Source of the DNA: Chitinophagaceae bacterium
Lineage (GTDB): Bacteria; Bacteroidota; Bacteroidia; Chitinophagales; Chitinophagaceae
Length of the DNA stretch: 6,223 nt
Assembly: GCA_947463755.1 (NCBI GenBank)
Contig: CANHUK010000102.1
Coordinates: 1 to 6,223 of the forward strand
Reading direction: 5' to 3'
A program made the translations under genes and the position numbers. This document shows positions 1 to 6,223 of this stretch, piece by piece (the stretch's first letter is position 1; each line of letters opens with the position of its first letter). Below the pieces are notes generated by a model that was given only the letters and a program-made list of their open reading frames with translations, was not told where the DNA came from and searched no databases.

Positions 1-94
1 ACGCTTGGAGAGTTACCCAACTCTTGGAGAGTCCCCAACTCTTGGAGAGTTACCCCACGCTTGGAGGGTTACCCCACGTTTGGAGGGTTGGATG
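1..94. repeat. 19-bp tandem repeat array (about 5 units, continues past left edge)
   Basis: Five head-to-tail units are visible at 1-19, 20-37 (one base short), 38-56, 57-75 and 76-94. The consensus is roughly AC(G/T)CTTGGAG(A/G)GTTACCCC, and the unit nearest the gene (76-94) is the most diverged. Adjacent units form short inverted repeats: AGAGTT at 9-14 pairs with AACTCT at 19-24, and AACTCT at 37-42 pairs with AGAGTT at 46-51, so the array can fold into alternative small hairpins. The period is not a multiple of three, and I see no convincing coding frame in it. It lies just past the stop codon of the minus-strand FemAB-like gene, so it could form the 3' end of that transcript. That role is inference. 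Confidence 0.85.
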
Positions 95-104
95 AGGTCA
101 GACG

Positions 105-1040
105 CTAAGCCCCTCCGGATAAACGATCACGAAGCTTGAGAGCGTGCCGGAGCAAAGCCGGGAGATGGTCACGACGAAGGAACTGATATCGATACGGAAT
201 GGCGCCAAACGATTCGAAGAATTGTGACACTCCCCGAATATCCGAACCCTCGAGATCCAGCGTAAGGGACTGACCAGAATACATCCGGATGACATGGTCC
301 AGGATCAGGCGCGACGCATTGACTTTTCTGCCCTCCGGGTGGCTCCAGCCCAGCAGATAATGTAATCGTTGATGACTCCGCAGAAATACACCGCCTGCCC
401 GCGCCTCACCGCCCGATGTGCAGATCGCAAGTGATAATAATTCACCACATTCAGGCCAACGTTCACAAAGGCTTTCGAAACGCAGAATATCTTTCCGGCT
501 GGTTTTGCCCAAAGTGCCTGACAGCCTTGCCATTTGGGTTTGTGATGATATGGGATGTGCTGATATCAGCTGCAGACCCGCATCTATTTCCCGGTTCAGC
601 AGATTTCTGGCGGTGGCATGATACCGGCTTCGGATGGAAGCATATCCCTCCGAAAGGTCCAGCAGATGATTGTTGCGGCTGGTGGACTGCCATCCTGGCG
701 GCACCGGTGCTTCCGTCCACAGGTTAAGGTCGCAACGCACCAGGTCCCCGGGAATCGCAGCCAGCATCTGCGCTGATGTGTAGCCTGCCCCTAAACTACC
801 ATATATGGAAAATGGACCGCAGAATGGCAGGGTACAGATATAACGAACTCCCCATCTGCGCCGTACCGGCAGTGGAAGGACCGCTTCGTAATCGCCGAAG
901 ACCACGGCATCCCAGCCATCTGTCATGGCATCCAGGAAAACGGACGAACCGAAAAGATCCGCGTTGGGTGCCGACTGCATGAGCCTGTCCCATCGCTCAC
1001 GATCCAGATCGCACCCCCTGATGTAGCGGACCTCCGACAT
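105..1040 (-). CDS. FemAB/GNAT-like acyltransferase-fold protein, last gene of a glycan operon
   Basis: A 311-residue soluble protein with no signal peptide or membrane segment. The N-terminal half has a pattern common in Bacteroidota members of this group: 'RERWDRLMQSAPNADLFGSS' near residues 14-33, then 'WDAVVFGDYEAVLPLPVRRR' near 43-62. The C-terminal half ends in an acetyl/aminoacyl-transferase signature, 'LDLEGSDIRGVSQFFESFGA' at 261-280. FemAB-type enzymes move an amino acid or acyl group onto an amine, often in cell-wall or glycan precursors; the substrate here is unknown. It follows the sugar transferase by 43 bases on the same strand, which suggests work on a surface glycan or its lipid-linked intermediate, but that is inference. 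The ATG at 1040 fits the usual N-terminus of the group. No Shine-Dalgarno sequence precedes it. The fold assignment is fairly safe, the function is not. Confidence 0.85.
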   Translation of the reverse strand: MSEVRYIRGCDLDRERWDRLMQSAPNADLFGSSVFLDAMTDGWDAVVFGDYEAVLPLPVRRRWGVRYICTLPFCGPFSIYGSLGAGYTSAQMLAAIPGDLVRCDLNLWTEAPVPPGWQSTSRNNHLLDLSEGYASIRSRYHATARNLLNREIDAGLQLISAHPISSQTQMARLSGTLGKTSRKDILRFESLCERWPECGELLSLAICTSGGEARAGGVFLRSHQRLHYLLGWSHPEGRKVNASRLILDHVIRMYSGQSLTLDLEGSDIRGVSQFFESFGAIPYRYQFLRRDHLPALLRHALKLRDRLSGGA

Positions 1041-1083
1041 GGCTGATTTTTCGTGTATACCTACCCGTTAGACAGGATGCCGG

Positions 1084-2484
1084 TCATACTCCCTTCCCGA
1101 GGAGGATGATCCTGATCGTGTGCACCATGATCTTTATATCGAGTGCCAGGGAGATGTTCTCGAGATATACGAGGTCGTATTTCATCCGCTCGGCCATTTG
1201 CTCCAGATCCTCTGCATATCCGTACTTGACCATCCCCCAGCTGGTGATGCCCGGCTTCACTTTCGTAAGATACGCATAGAATGGTTCGATCCCTACCAGC
1301 CGCTCGACGTAGTAGGCTCTTTCCGGCCGCGGACCTACCAGGCTCATATCGCCACGGATGACATTCCATAGTTGTGGAAGTTCGTCGATCCGCCACTTCC
1401 GCATGATCCGGCCCCAGGGGGTGACCCGTGGATCGCCCGGAAATGACAATTTCGGCCCCTCGGGTTCTGAACCCTGGTGCATCGACCGGAATTTATAGAT
1501 CATGAATCGCTTGCCCTTGTACCCCACCCGCTCCTGTGCAAAAAGAACCGGGCCCGGAGATGACAGCCGAACGCGGATGGCAGCGAAGATCAGCAGGGGG
1601 AAAAGCAGGATCAGACCGGCAGATGACAGGATGATGTCGATCGCACGCTTTGCATGCTGCTGCCAGGCCGGCAACAGATCGGTCCGTATATCGATGAATG
1701 CTGTGCCCAGAACATTGCTGGTGCGCACAGAGCCGGAAAGGATATCCAGCGTACCCGGTACCATTTTCAGTTGCACATCAATGCCCGAAAGGATCTGTAA
1801 CAGACGATCTGCTCCGGATGCCTGTTTGTGTTCCAGCGAAAGGACCACGACTCGGATATCCCTTTCCGCTATGATCCGCTCAACATCCCCGAGGCTGCCC
1901 AAATGCAAAGCTTCGCTAATGCCCGTGATCTTCATCCCATCGGGTGAAAGATACCCGGCAAGCCGGTGACCCGTCCATCGGGCGGATGCGACGACCTCGC
2001 GACATGCTTCCCGGAGTGCGGGACTGTCTCCGATGACCAGTGTGTCGAAGGAGATAAGTCCCTCTGCCAGCTGACGCTTTACGCGACCGAGGATCAACAG
2101 TCGGGCGATGGCTGGCAGGAAGGTCAGACATCCGAGCATCAGCGGCAGCCGTGCCAGGATAGCCGCCCGGGATAATGAAGGGAGATCCTCCGTACCGATG
2201 AAGACGATCATTGCAGTTGCCGGAACAGACGCCAGCAACACATGCACCATCTCATTCCATCTTGATTTGTTGTACAGGGATTCATATGCACCATTGAGCG
2301 CATGCCCGATGATGATGATCAATGTACCTGCGAGCAGGAATGGCCACTGAAGCGGGGGCATTGACCGGCCCATGTTTGCAAGGGTATCACGCCAAAGGAG
2401 TGCGACGCACAGGAAGGCAAGCGCGTAGCTCGCGAAATCCGACAGGAGATACCATCCGGCTTCTATTTTACGCCTGCGGATCAT
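1084..2484 (-). CDS. Polyprenyl-phosphate sugar-1-phosphate transferase (exopolysaccharide priming glycosyltransferase)
   Basis: A 466-residue membrane protein of the WcaJ/WbaP-like polyprenyl-phosphate hexose-1-phosphate transferase family, which loads the first sugar phosphate from a nucleotide sugar onto undecaprenyl phosphate at the inner face of the cytoplasmic membrane. Hydrophobic segments lie near residues 14-31, 46-65, 80-98 and 113-132. A soluble nucleotide-binding-like region follows from about 145 to 275 ('[14 protein letters not shown]' at 147-160). The catalytic domain starts with a hydrophobic re-entrant-type segment near 281-305 and carries 'YKFRSM' at 330-335, '[20 protein letters not shown]' at 367-386 and '[16 protein letters not shown]' at 411-426. 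The length is normal for the long family form. The ATG overlaps the stop of the upstream oxidoreductase as ATGA (2481-2484), so translation is probably coupled. The sugar transferred cannot be read from the sequence. Confidence 0.93.
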   Translation of the reverse strand: MIRRRKIEAGWYLLSDFASYALAFLCVALLWRDTLANMGRSMPPLQWPFLLAGTLIIIIGHALNGAYESLYNKSRWNEMVHVLLASVPATAMIVFIGTEDLPSLSRAAILARLPLMLGCLTFLPAIARLLILGRVKRQLAEGLISFDTLVIGDSPALREACREVVASARWTGHRLAGYLSPDGMKITGISEALHLGSLGDVERIIAERDIRVVVLSLEHKQASGADRLLQILSGIDVQLKMVPGTLDILSGSVRTSNVLGTAFIDIRTDLLPAWQQHAKRAIDIILSSAGLILLFPLLIFAAIRVRLSSPGPVLFAQERVGYKGKRFMIYKFRSMHQGSEPEGPKLSFPGDPRVTPWGRIMRKWRIDELPQLWNVIRGDMSLVGPRPERAYYVERLVGIEPFYAYLTKVKPGITSWGMVKYGYAEDLEQMAERMKYDLVYLENISLALDIKIMVHTIRIILLGKGV

Positions 2485-3470
2485 TCGGATGTTGAAAGTC
2501 CGCCCTGGGATGACTGTTCCAGTTTCTGCAGGATCTGGTGCGCGACATCCAGCGCCATGTAACCATCCAGTTCGCTGACCGCCACAGGCGTGTTGTTGAC
2601 GATCGCATCCCGGAAGGCGGTGAGTTCCAACCGGATGGCATTATCTTCATGGACGACCGGATTGTCGATGGCGATGGTCCGTAACCCCTGAGGCGTTTCG
2701 AGGTCAAAGGTGAACAGCCGCTCGTCGCCGGGGCCCTTCATCTTGATGATCTCTGTCTTCTTTTCAAGGAAATCGATCCCGATATAGGCATCCTTCTGGA
2801 ACAGGCGCATCTTGCGCATCCGCTTCATGGAAATGCGCGAAGAGGTCAGGTTGGCAACACAACCATTGTTGAATTCGATCCTGACATTGGCGATATCAGG
2901 CTTTTCGGTCATGACCGCCACCCCGCTGGCATGAATTTGTTTCACCTCACTGCGCACCAGGTGCAGGATGATGTCGATATCATGGATCATGAGGTCCAGG
3001 ATCACACTGGTTTCCGTGCCCCTGGGCTTGAATTCTGCCAGCCGGTGTACTTCAATGAACATCGGCTGAACCGGCCTGTCACGCAATGCCAGCAAAGCGG
3101 GATTGAAACGCTCAACATGCCCAACCTGGAATTTTACGCCCGACTCCTTCACCAGATCAAGGATGATCCGCGCCTGCTCAAGCGTCTGGGTCATCGGCTT
3201 CTCTACAAAAACATGCCGGCCCCGGCGCAGTGCTGCCTCGCAAAGACGAAAGTGGTGGTCCGTCGGAACCACAATGTCCACTGCATCCACGGCATCCAGG
3301 AGATCTTCCACACATTCAAATCGTGGGATACCATAACTATCGGATACCTCCCGCGCCACCGCGTCGTTCGGGTCATAGAATCCGGTCAGCTCGACACCCT
3401 CGATCTTCAGCCAGTTCTGCACATGGAACTTGCCCAGATGGCCAACACCGAATATGCCGATCTTCAACAT
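2481..3470 (-). CDS. Gfo/Idh/MocA family NAD(P)-dependent oxidoreductase
   Basis: A 329-residue cytoplasmic dehydrogenase. The N-terminal Rossmann domain opens with 'MLKIGIFGVGHLGKFH', whose GxGxxG dinucleotide-binding loop is at residues 8-13. The family's conserved 'EKP' is at 90-92, 'VGHVERFNP' at 116-124 and the probable catalytic region 'DLMIHDID' at 159-166. Members oxidise or epimerise sugars and nucleotide sugars, for example at C3 of UDP-HexNAc; the substrate here is not determined. The open frame runs upstream to 3566, but I place the start at ATG 3470. The Rossmann strand begins right there, the extra 32 residues look non-conserved, and the longer version would use most of the spacer to cmk. 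No Shine-Dalgarno is present. It is first in the three-gene operon and overlaps the sugar transferase by 4 bases, which suggests it helps supply or tailor that enzyme's sugar substrate. Confidence 0.92.
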   Translation of the reverse strand: MLKIGIFGVGHLGKFHVQNWLKIEGVELTGFYDPNDAVAREVSDSYGIPRFECVEDLLDAVDAVDIVVPTDHHFRLCEAALRRGRHVFVEKPMTQTLEQARIILDLVKESGVKFQVGHVERFNPALLALRDRPVQPMFIEVHRLAEFKPRGTETSVILDLMIHDIDIILHLVRSEVKQIHASGVAVMTEKPDIANVRIEFNNGCVANLTSSRISMKRMRKMRLFQKDAYIGIDFLEKKTEIIKMKGPGDERLFTFDLETPQGLRTIAIDNPVVHEDNAIRLELTAFRDAIVNNTPVAVSELDGYMALDVAHQILQKLEQSSQGGLSTSE

Positions 3471-3492
3471 GAGGGAGGGGGATTGTGATGTG

Positions 3493-3500
3493 CGAATGTA
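3493..3500 (-). promoter_or_regulatory. Possible -7 element for the glycan operon
   Basis: On the minus strand this reads TACATTCG, one mismatch from the Bacteroidota -7 consensus TAnnTTTG, and lies 22 bases before the oxidoreductase ATG. No good -33 TTTG sits at the expected distance, so this is a weak call resting on position and partial match. Confidence 0.2.
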
Positions 3501-3540
3501 AGCCAAACCATGCAAGTTGTCGGCCGAAGCGCGGAGTGAT

Positions 3541-3571
3541 TTTGCACTTTGAGTCAATATCCACAATTTTG
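3541..3571 (+). promoter_or_regulatory. Candidate Bacteroidota-type promoter for cmk
   Basis: TTTG at 3541-3544 and CAATTTTG at 3564-3571 are separated by 19 bases, resembling the TTTG / TAnnTTTG (-33/-7) arrangement used by the primary sigma factor of Bacteroidota, with one mismatch in the -7 box. Transcription would begin near 3577, leaving a leader of only about six bases before the cmk ATG at 3583. The absence of a Shine-Dalgarno sequence fits such a short leader. The match is imperfect, and the promoter could lie elsewhere in the spacer. Confidence 0.35.
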
Positions 3572-3582
3572 CCCTTCAGATC

Positions 3583-4281
3583 ATGGCCAACCAACACATC
3601 AGACCGATTATCATCACCATCGACGGATGGTCGTCTTGCGGTAAGAGTACCCTGGCGCGGGAACTCGCATCCCGACTGGGTTTCGTATACATCGACAGCG
3701 GCGCGATGTATCGCGCGATCACGCTGTATTTCATAAGGCATCACATCGACTGGACCGACATGGGTCAGGTCGACCGCGCCTTGCAGCACATTGAGCTCTC
3801 CTTCCACTTCAATGCCGAACTGGGCAGAGCACAGATGCATCTCAACGGCGAGAATGTGGAGTATCTGATCCGCGACCTGTCGGTGGCCGAGCGCGTCAGC
3901 GATGTCGCCGCCATCGGTCGGGTGCGCGACTTCGCCGTGGCCCAGCAGCGCAGGATGGGCAAGGACCGGGGCATCGTTATGGATGGCCGAGACATCGGAA
4001 CGGTCGTATTCCCCGATGCGGAACTTAAGATCTTCATGACAGCGGACAATGACATCCGCGTCGCCAGGCGTTTCCTGGAACTGCGCGATAAGAATGCAGA
4101 TATCACAGAAGCCGATGTGCGCAGTAACCTCGAAACCAGGGATTACATCGACTCACATCGCGAAGTATCGCCCCTGCGTCAGGCAGAAGACGCAATAGTG
4201 CTCGACAACTCCAACCTCACACCACAGGAACAGCTTGACATTGCCCTTGGATGGTCCAGGGAACGAGCTGCTGCCGTCTGA
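3583..4281 (+). CDS. cmk: Cytidylate kinase
   Basis: A 232-residue cytoplasmic NMP kinase that phosphorylates CMP and dCMP with ATP, feeding CTP/dCTP synthesis and recycling CMP released in lipid and glycan synthesis. The P-loop 'GWSSCGKS' is at residues 15-22 and is followed by 'YIDSGAMYRA' at 36-45, the nucleoside-binding region typical of Cmk. 'MDGRDIGTVVFPDAELKIF' at 133-151 and 'RDYIDSHREVSPL' at 186-198 carry the arginine- and aspartate-rich signatures that distinguish Cmk from adenylate and guanylate kinases. The length is normal and the frame is complete. The start is ATG 3583, shortly before the first beta strand. It diverges from the glycan operon across 112 bp and converges on ispH. 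Confidence 0.97.
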   Translation: MANQHIRPIIITIDGWSSCGKSTLARELASRLGFVYIDSGAMYRAITLYFIRHHIDWTDMGQVDRALQHIELSFHFNAELGRAQMHLNGENVEYLIRDLSVAERVSDVAAIGRVRDFAVAQQRRMGKDRGIVMDGRDIGTVVFPDAELKIFMTADNDIRVARRFLELRDKNADITEADVRSNLETRDYIDSHREVSPLRQAEDAIVLDNSNLTPQEQLDIALGWSRERAAAV

Positions 4282-4330
4282 CCACTATATGCACTGTATG
4301 ATCTGTCCATTGAAAATATAAGCAGAGATG

Positions 4331-4346
4331 TCTCCTGTAAGTGGAG
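4331..4346. terminator. Weak hairpin between convergent cmk and ispH
   Basis: TCTCC at 4331-4335 pairs with GGAGA at 4342-4346 around a 7-base loop. It sits in the 74-bp spacer between the two convergent stop codons, where a shared terminator would be expected. The stem has only five pairs and no T-tract follows directly on the plus strand, so termination here is doubtful. Confidence 0.15.
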
Positions 4347-4355
4347 AGGGGATCT

Positions 4356-5585
4356 TCAAATCCATTCTGCCACGATCGCGTCGACTTCGCGACTACCCGG
4401 AACGCATTCTGTCAGCCTGCGGATCACTCCTTCCACCATGGCGTCCGGACAAGAAGCACCGCTGGTAAGTAATATGGTGATGACATCGCTCCCCGTGGGC
4501 AGGAATCCCTCCATGGGTTGTTCCTGCTGCGTCCGCCAGTCGGTGTGTAGCAGGGAAGTGTCTGAGATGATATCTGCCGCGGACCGAATGAAGTATGTGG
4601 GCAGGCGCTGCTCGCAGAGCTCCACCAGATGCGAAGTGTTGCTGCTGTTGCGTCCTCCGACCACGATGGCCAGGTCCGCCGGCGTATTCAGCATCCCCTG
4701 AACAGCTGATTGATTGTCCATCGTGGCATAGCACAGCGTATCCCTGGTATCGGCAAATCGTTCTGAGACCTGATCTTGCGAAAGTCCATGAAAGTCCGTC
4801 ATCACATCCTTAAGGAAGTCAGCGATGGCCTGTGTGTCGCTCGCCAGCATCGTTGTTTGATTCACGACCCCGATTCGTTGCAGATCTCTGGACATATCGA
4901 ACCCGGCTGAGGTTCGCCCGCGGAAGACCTCCTGAAATGTTTCCGCCGGACGTTCCCCGGTGATGAACTCCGCCAGGATCTTTGCTTCCGACATGTCCGT
5001 CAGCACGATCGTGGGTGCGTGGGCGGCACTATGCGAGAAGGTGGCGCGGGTCTCTTCATGGGAGGGCTTCCCGTGAACCACCACGGTATAACCCTTCTGT
5101 GCGATCTGCTCAGATCGGTTCCAGACCTTTTCCACAAAGGGACAGGTGGTGTCGTACCGCTCCACCGGAATGCCCTTGTCACGCAGGCGTTTTTCCATGT
5201 CCAGCGTCGTGCCGAAAGCAGGGATGATCACAATGTCTTCCGAACTGAGACTGTCCGGGTCCGTCAGGACCTTTCCTTTCGTATCCATCAGGAAACTGAC
5301 CCCCTTCGCCTGGAGATCGGCGTTCACAAAGGGATTGTGGATCATTTCGCTCAGCAAGAATATCCTTCTGCCGGGATGCTCTTCTATGGTCCGGAAAGCG
5401 ATCTCGATCGCGTTCTCCACTCCGTAACAGAAGCCGAAATGACGCGCCAGCGCGATCTTCAGCGGTCCGAAATCCAGGAGGGTGGGAGAGAAGTCCTTTT
5501 TCAACCGGTCTTCCTGGCGGCGTTTCTCCTTGATGGCGGTGATGAGGGGACTCCGGTAGGTGACCGGCACGTTGAAGCGCTTCAT
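4356..5585 (-). CDS. ispH: 4-hydroxy-3-methylbut-2-enyl diphosphate reductase (long form)
   Basis: A 409-residue iron-sulfur enzyme catalysing the last MEP-pathway step, reduction of HMBPP to IPP and DMAPP. The three [4Fe-4S] ligands are visible as C53 ('FGFCYGVENA'), C148 ('DTTCPFVEKVW') and C285 ('DTLCYATMDNQ'). Substrate-site motifs are 'MIHNP' (H83), 'HGKPSHEET' (H171, H176, E177, E178, T179), 'NQTTML' at 242-247, 'NSSNTSH' at 313-319 and 'TSGASCPD' at 374-381. It is about 100 residues longer than E. coli IspH: an N-terminal extension of about 45 residues plus internal insertions, as in plant and cyanobacterial enzymes. 'PAFGTT' stands where E. coli has its 'AHG' histidine, as in those long forms. 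I chose ATG 5585 over the in-frame GTG at 5603, because 'MKRFNVPVTYRSPL' resembles the usual Bacteroidota start and the GTG lies inside a probable promoter box. Confidence 0.96.
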   Translation of the reverse strand: MKRFNVPVTYRSPLITAIKEKRRQEDRLKKDFSPTLLDFGPLKIALARHFGFCYGVENAIEIAFRTIEEHPGRRIFLLSEMIHNPFVNADLQAKGVSFLMDTKGKVLTDPDSLSSEDIVIIPAFGTTLDMEKRLRDKGIPVERYDTTCPFVEKVWNRSEQIAQKGYTVVVHGKPSHEETRATFSHSAAHAPTIVLTDMSEAKILAEFITGERPAETFQEVFRGRTSAGFDMSRDLQRIGVVNQTTMLASDTQAIADFLKDVMTDFHGLSQDQVSERFADTRDTLCYATMDNQSAVQGMLNTPADLAIVVGGRNSSNTSHLVELCEQRLPTYFIRSAADIISDTSLLHTDWRTQQEQPMEGFLPTGSDVITILLTSGASCPDAMVEGVIRRLTECVPGSREVDAIVAEWI

Positions 5586-5602
5586 GAAAGAGGGATTGGT
5601 CA

Positions 5603-5610
5603 CAAAGATA
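5603..5610 (-). promoter_or_regulatory. Probable -7 promoter element for ispH
   Basis: The minus strand reads TATCTTTG, an exact match to the Bacteroidota -7 consensus TAnnTTTG, 17 bases before the ATG at 5585. Transcription would begin near 5597, which puts the alternative GTG (5601-5603) outside the message. No clear TTTG is found at the -33 distance, so the call rests on the exact -7 box and its position. Confidence 0.5.
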
Positions 5611-5764
5611 CAACCTTTGGCAGGGTTTGGTTCAGCCGACGTAGCTGTGCTCCGTCATTTACGGCCCGAAACTTCCCCCGACGGATCAAAAGTCTTACTT
5701 TTCGCCCACCAAAGGCCCGGTCACGATCCAATGACCATTAGCCTTCCGAAAATCCAGATCTCTC

Positions 5765-6223
5765 ATGTCCAGACACCCCCTGCCACATCAGGCCTCCCGT
5801 ATTTCCGTTTATGAAGTGAATACCCGTCAATACACGGATGAAGGTACATTCGAAGCTTTCGGCCGGCATCTGCCCCGATTGGCCGACATGGGTGTCGACA
5901 TCCTCTGGTTCATGCCCGTCACACCCATCTCGCTCGAGGGTCGTAAGGGTTCCCTAGGCAGCTACTATGCCGCATCGGATCACCGCTCCGTGAACCCGGA
6001 GTTCGGCCAGCTCTCAGACTTGCAGGCGGTGGTGGCCGAAGCACATCGGCTCGGCATGCGCGTCATCATCGACTGGGTCGCCAATCATACCGGCTGCGAT
6101 CATCACTGGACGAAATCCCGGCCGCATTTCTATAAGCGCAACGAACAGGGGGCGTTCTACGACGCCCATGGATGGGATGATGTCATCGACCTCGACTATG
6201 GCAATGCCGATCTTCGCCGGGAG
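5765..6223 (+). CDS. GH13 alpha-amylase family protein (5' part, cut by window edge)
   Basis: The first 153 codons of an open frame that reaches the right edge without a stop. It encodes the start of a GH13 (beta/alpha)8 barrel: first strand 'ISVYEVNTRQYTDEGTF' at residues 13-29, 'LADMGVDILWFMPVTPI' at 39-55, 'KGSLGSYYAASDHRSVNPEF' at 61-80, and conserved region I 'IIDWVANHT' at 101-109 with the Asp and Asn-His expected in this clan. 'WDDVIDLDYGNADLRRE' at 137-153 follows, as in Bacteroidota amylase-like enzymes. The catalytic Asp, Glu and second Asp lie beyond the window, so activity cannot be checked. There is no signal peptide at ATG 5765, and an in-frame stop at 5732-5734 leaves no other ATG, so the N-terminus suggests a cytoplasmic enzyme acting on alpha-glucans such as glycogen or imported maltodextrin. 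Confidence 0.93.
   Translation, partial: MSRHPLPHQASRISVYEVNTRQYTDEGTFEAFGRHLPRLADMGVDILWFMPVTPISLEGRKGSLGSYYAASDHRSVNPEFGQLSDLQAVVAEAHRLGMRVIIDWVANHTGCDHHWTKSRPHFYKRNEQGAFYDAHGWDDVIDLDYGNADLRRE

Noticed and set aside
1..94. CRISPR array
   Set aside because: The repeats are 19 bp and directly adjacent, with no unique spacers between them, so this is a tandem repeat.
1041..1083. Separate promoter or small gene between the sugar transferase and the FemAB-like gene
   Set aside because: The 43 bases show no TAnnTTTG box, hairpin or start codon with an open frame; read-through within the operon is simpler.
1502..1969. 155-codon plus-strand open frame inside the sugar transferase
   Set aside because: The translation is arginine/serine-rich with no domain pattern, typical of an antisense shadow in GC-rich coding DNA.
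2931..3488. 185-codon plus-strand open frame antisense to the oxidoreductase
   Set aside because: It lies wholly opposite a well-conserved gene and its translation shows no recognisable domain; it is a shadow frame.
3471..3566. N-terminal extension of the oxidoreductase to an upstream ATG at 3566
   Set aside because: The 32 extra residues do not resemble the family, and the Rossmann core starts exactly at the internal ATG 3470.
3373..3840. 155-codon minus-strand open frame spanning the cmk/oxidoreductase spacer
   Set aside because: It overlaps the 5' ends of two conserved genes and shows no family signature.
5616..5703. Promoter-like boxes for the amylase gene: TTTG 5616-5619 with TAGCTGTG 5642-5649, and TACTTTTC 5696-5703
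   Set aside because: Each has a mismatch in the -7 box. The first has a long 22-base spacing and the second lacks a -33 partner, so neither is good enough to call.
5019..5741. 240-codon plus-strand open frame antisense to ispH
   Set aside because: The opposite strand encodes a clear IspH with all three cluster cysteines. This frame lacks known motifs and would run into the divergent spacer.

Overview
The window looks like chromosomal DNA from a member of the Bacteroidota with base composition a little above half G+C by eye. Three things point there. The proteins match lineage-typical versions of their families: the Gfo/Idh/MocA oxidoreductase, the '[10 protein letters not shown]' sugar transferase and the long IspH. 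None of the six starts has a recognisable Shine-Dalgarno sequence. One upstream region carries an exact TAnnTTTG, the -7 element of this phylum. The class cannot be fixed from sequence alone.

Layout from left to right. Positions 1-94 hold about five copies of a 19-bp tandem repeat that runs off the left edge. Positions 105-3470 hold three minus-strand genes read right to left as a probable operon: a Gfo/Idh/MocA NAD(P)-dependent oxidoreductase, a membrane polyprenyl-phosphate sugar-1-phosphate transferase overlapping it by 4 bases, and a FemAB/GNAT-like acyltransferase-fold protein 43 bases further on. A 112-bp divergent spacer separates this operon from cmk (cytidylate kinase, plus strand, 3583-4281). 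Convergent with cmk is ispH (minus strand, 4356-5585), the last enzyme of the MEP isoprenoid pathway, in its long plant/cyanobacterial-like form. A divergent spacer of about 180 bp follows, then the 5' part of a GH13 alpha-amylase-family gene (plus strand, from 5765) cut by the right edge.

The three-gene operon makes sense as a step in building a cell-surface or exported glycan: nucleotide-sugar modification by the oxidoreductase, priming of the lipid carrier by the sugar transferase, and possible decoration by the FemAB-like protein. IspH supplies the isoprenoid precursors of that lipid carrier, but the genes need not be co-regulated. Cmk and IspH are core housekeeping enzymes. The amylase-like protein begins an unrelated carbohydrate-metabolism locus.

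I found no mobile element, CRISPR array, tRNA or rRNA, and no clear evidence of an undescribed system. The least explained items are the edge repeat array and the role of the FemAB-like protein.
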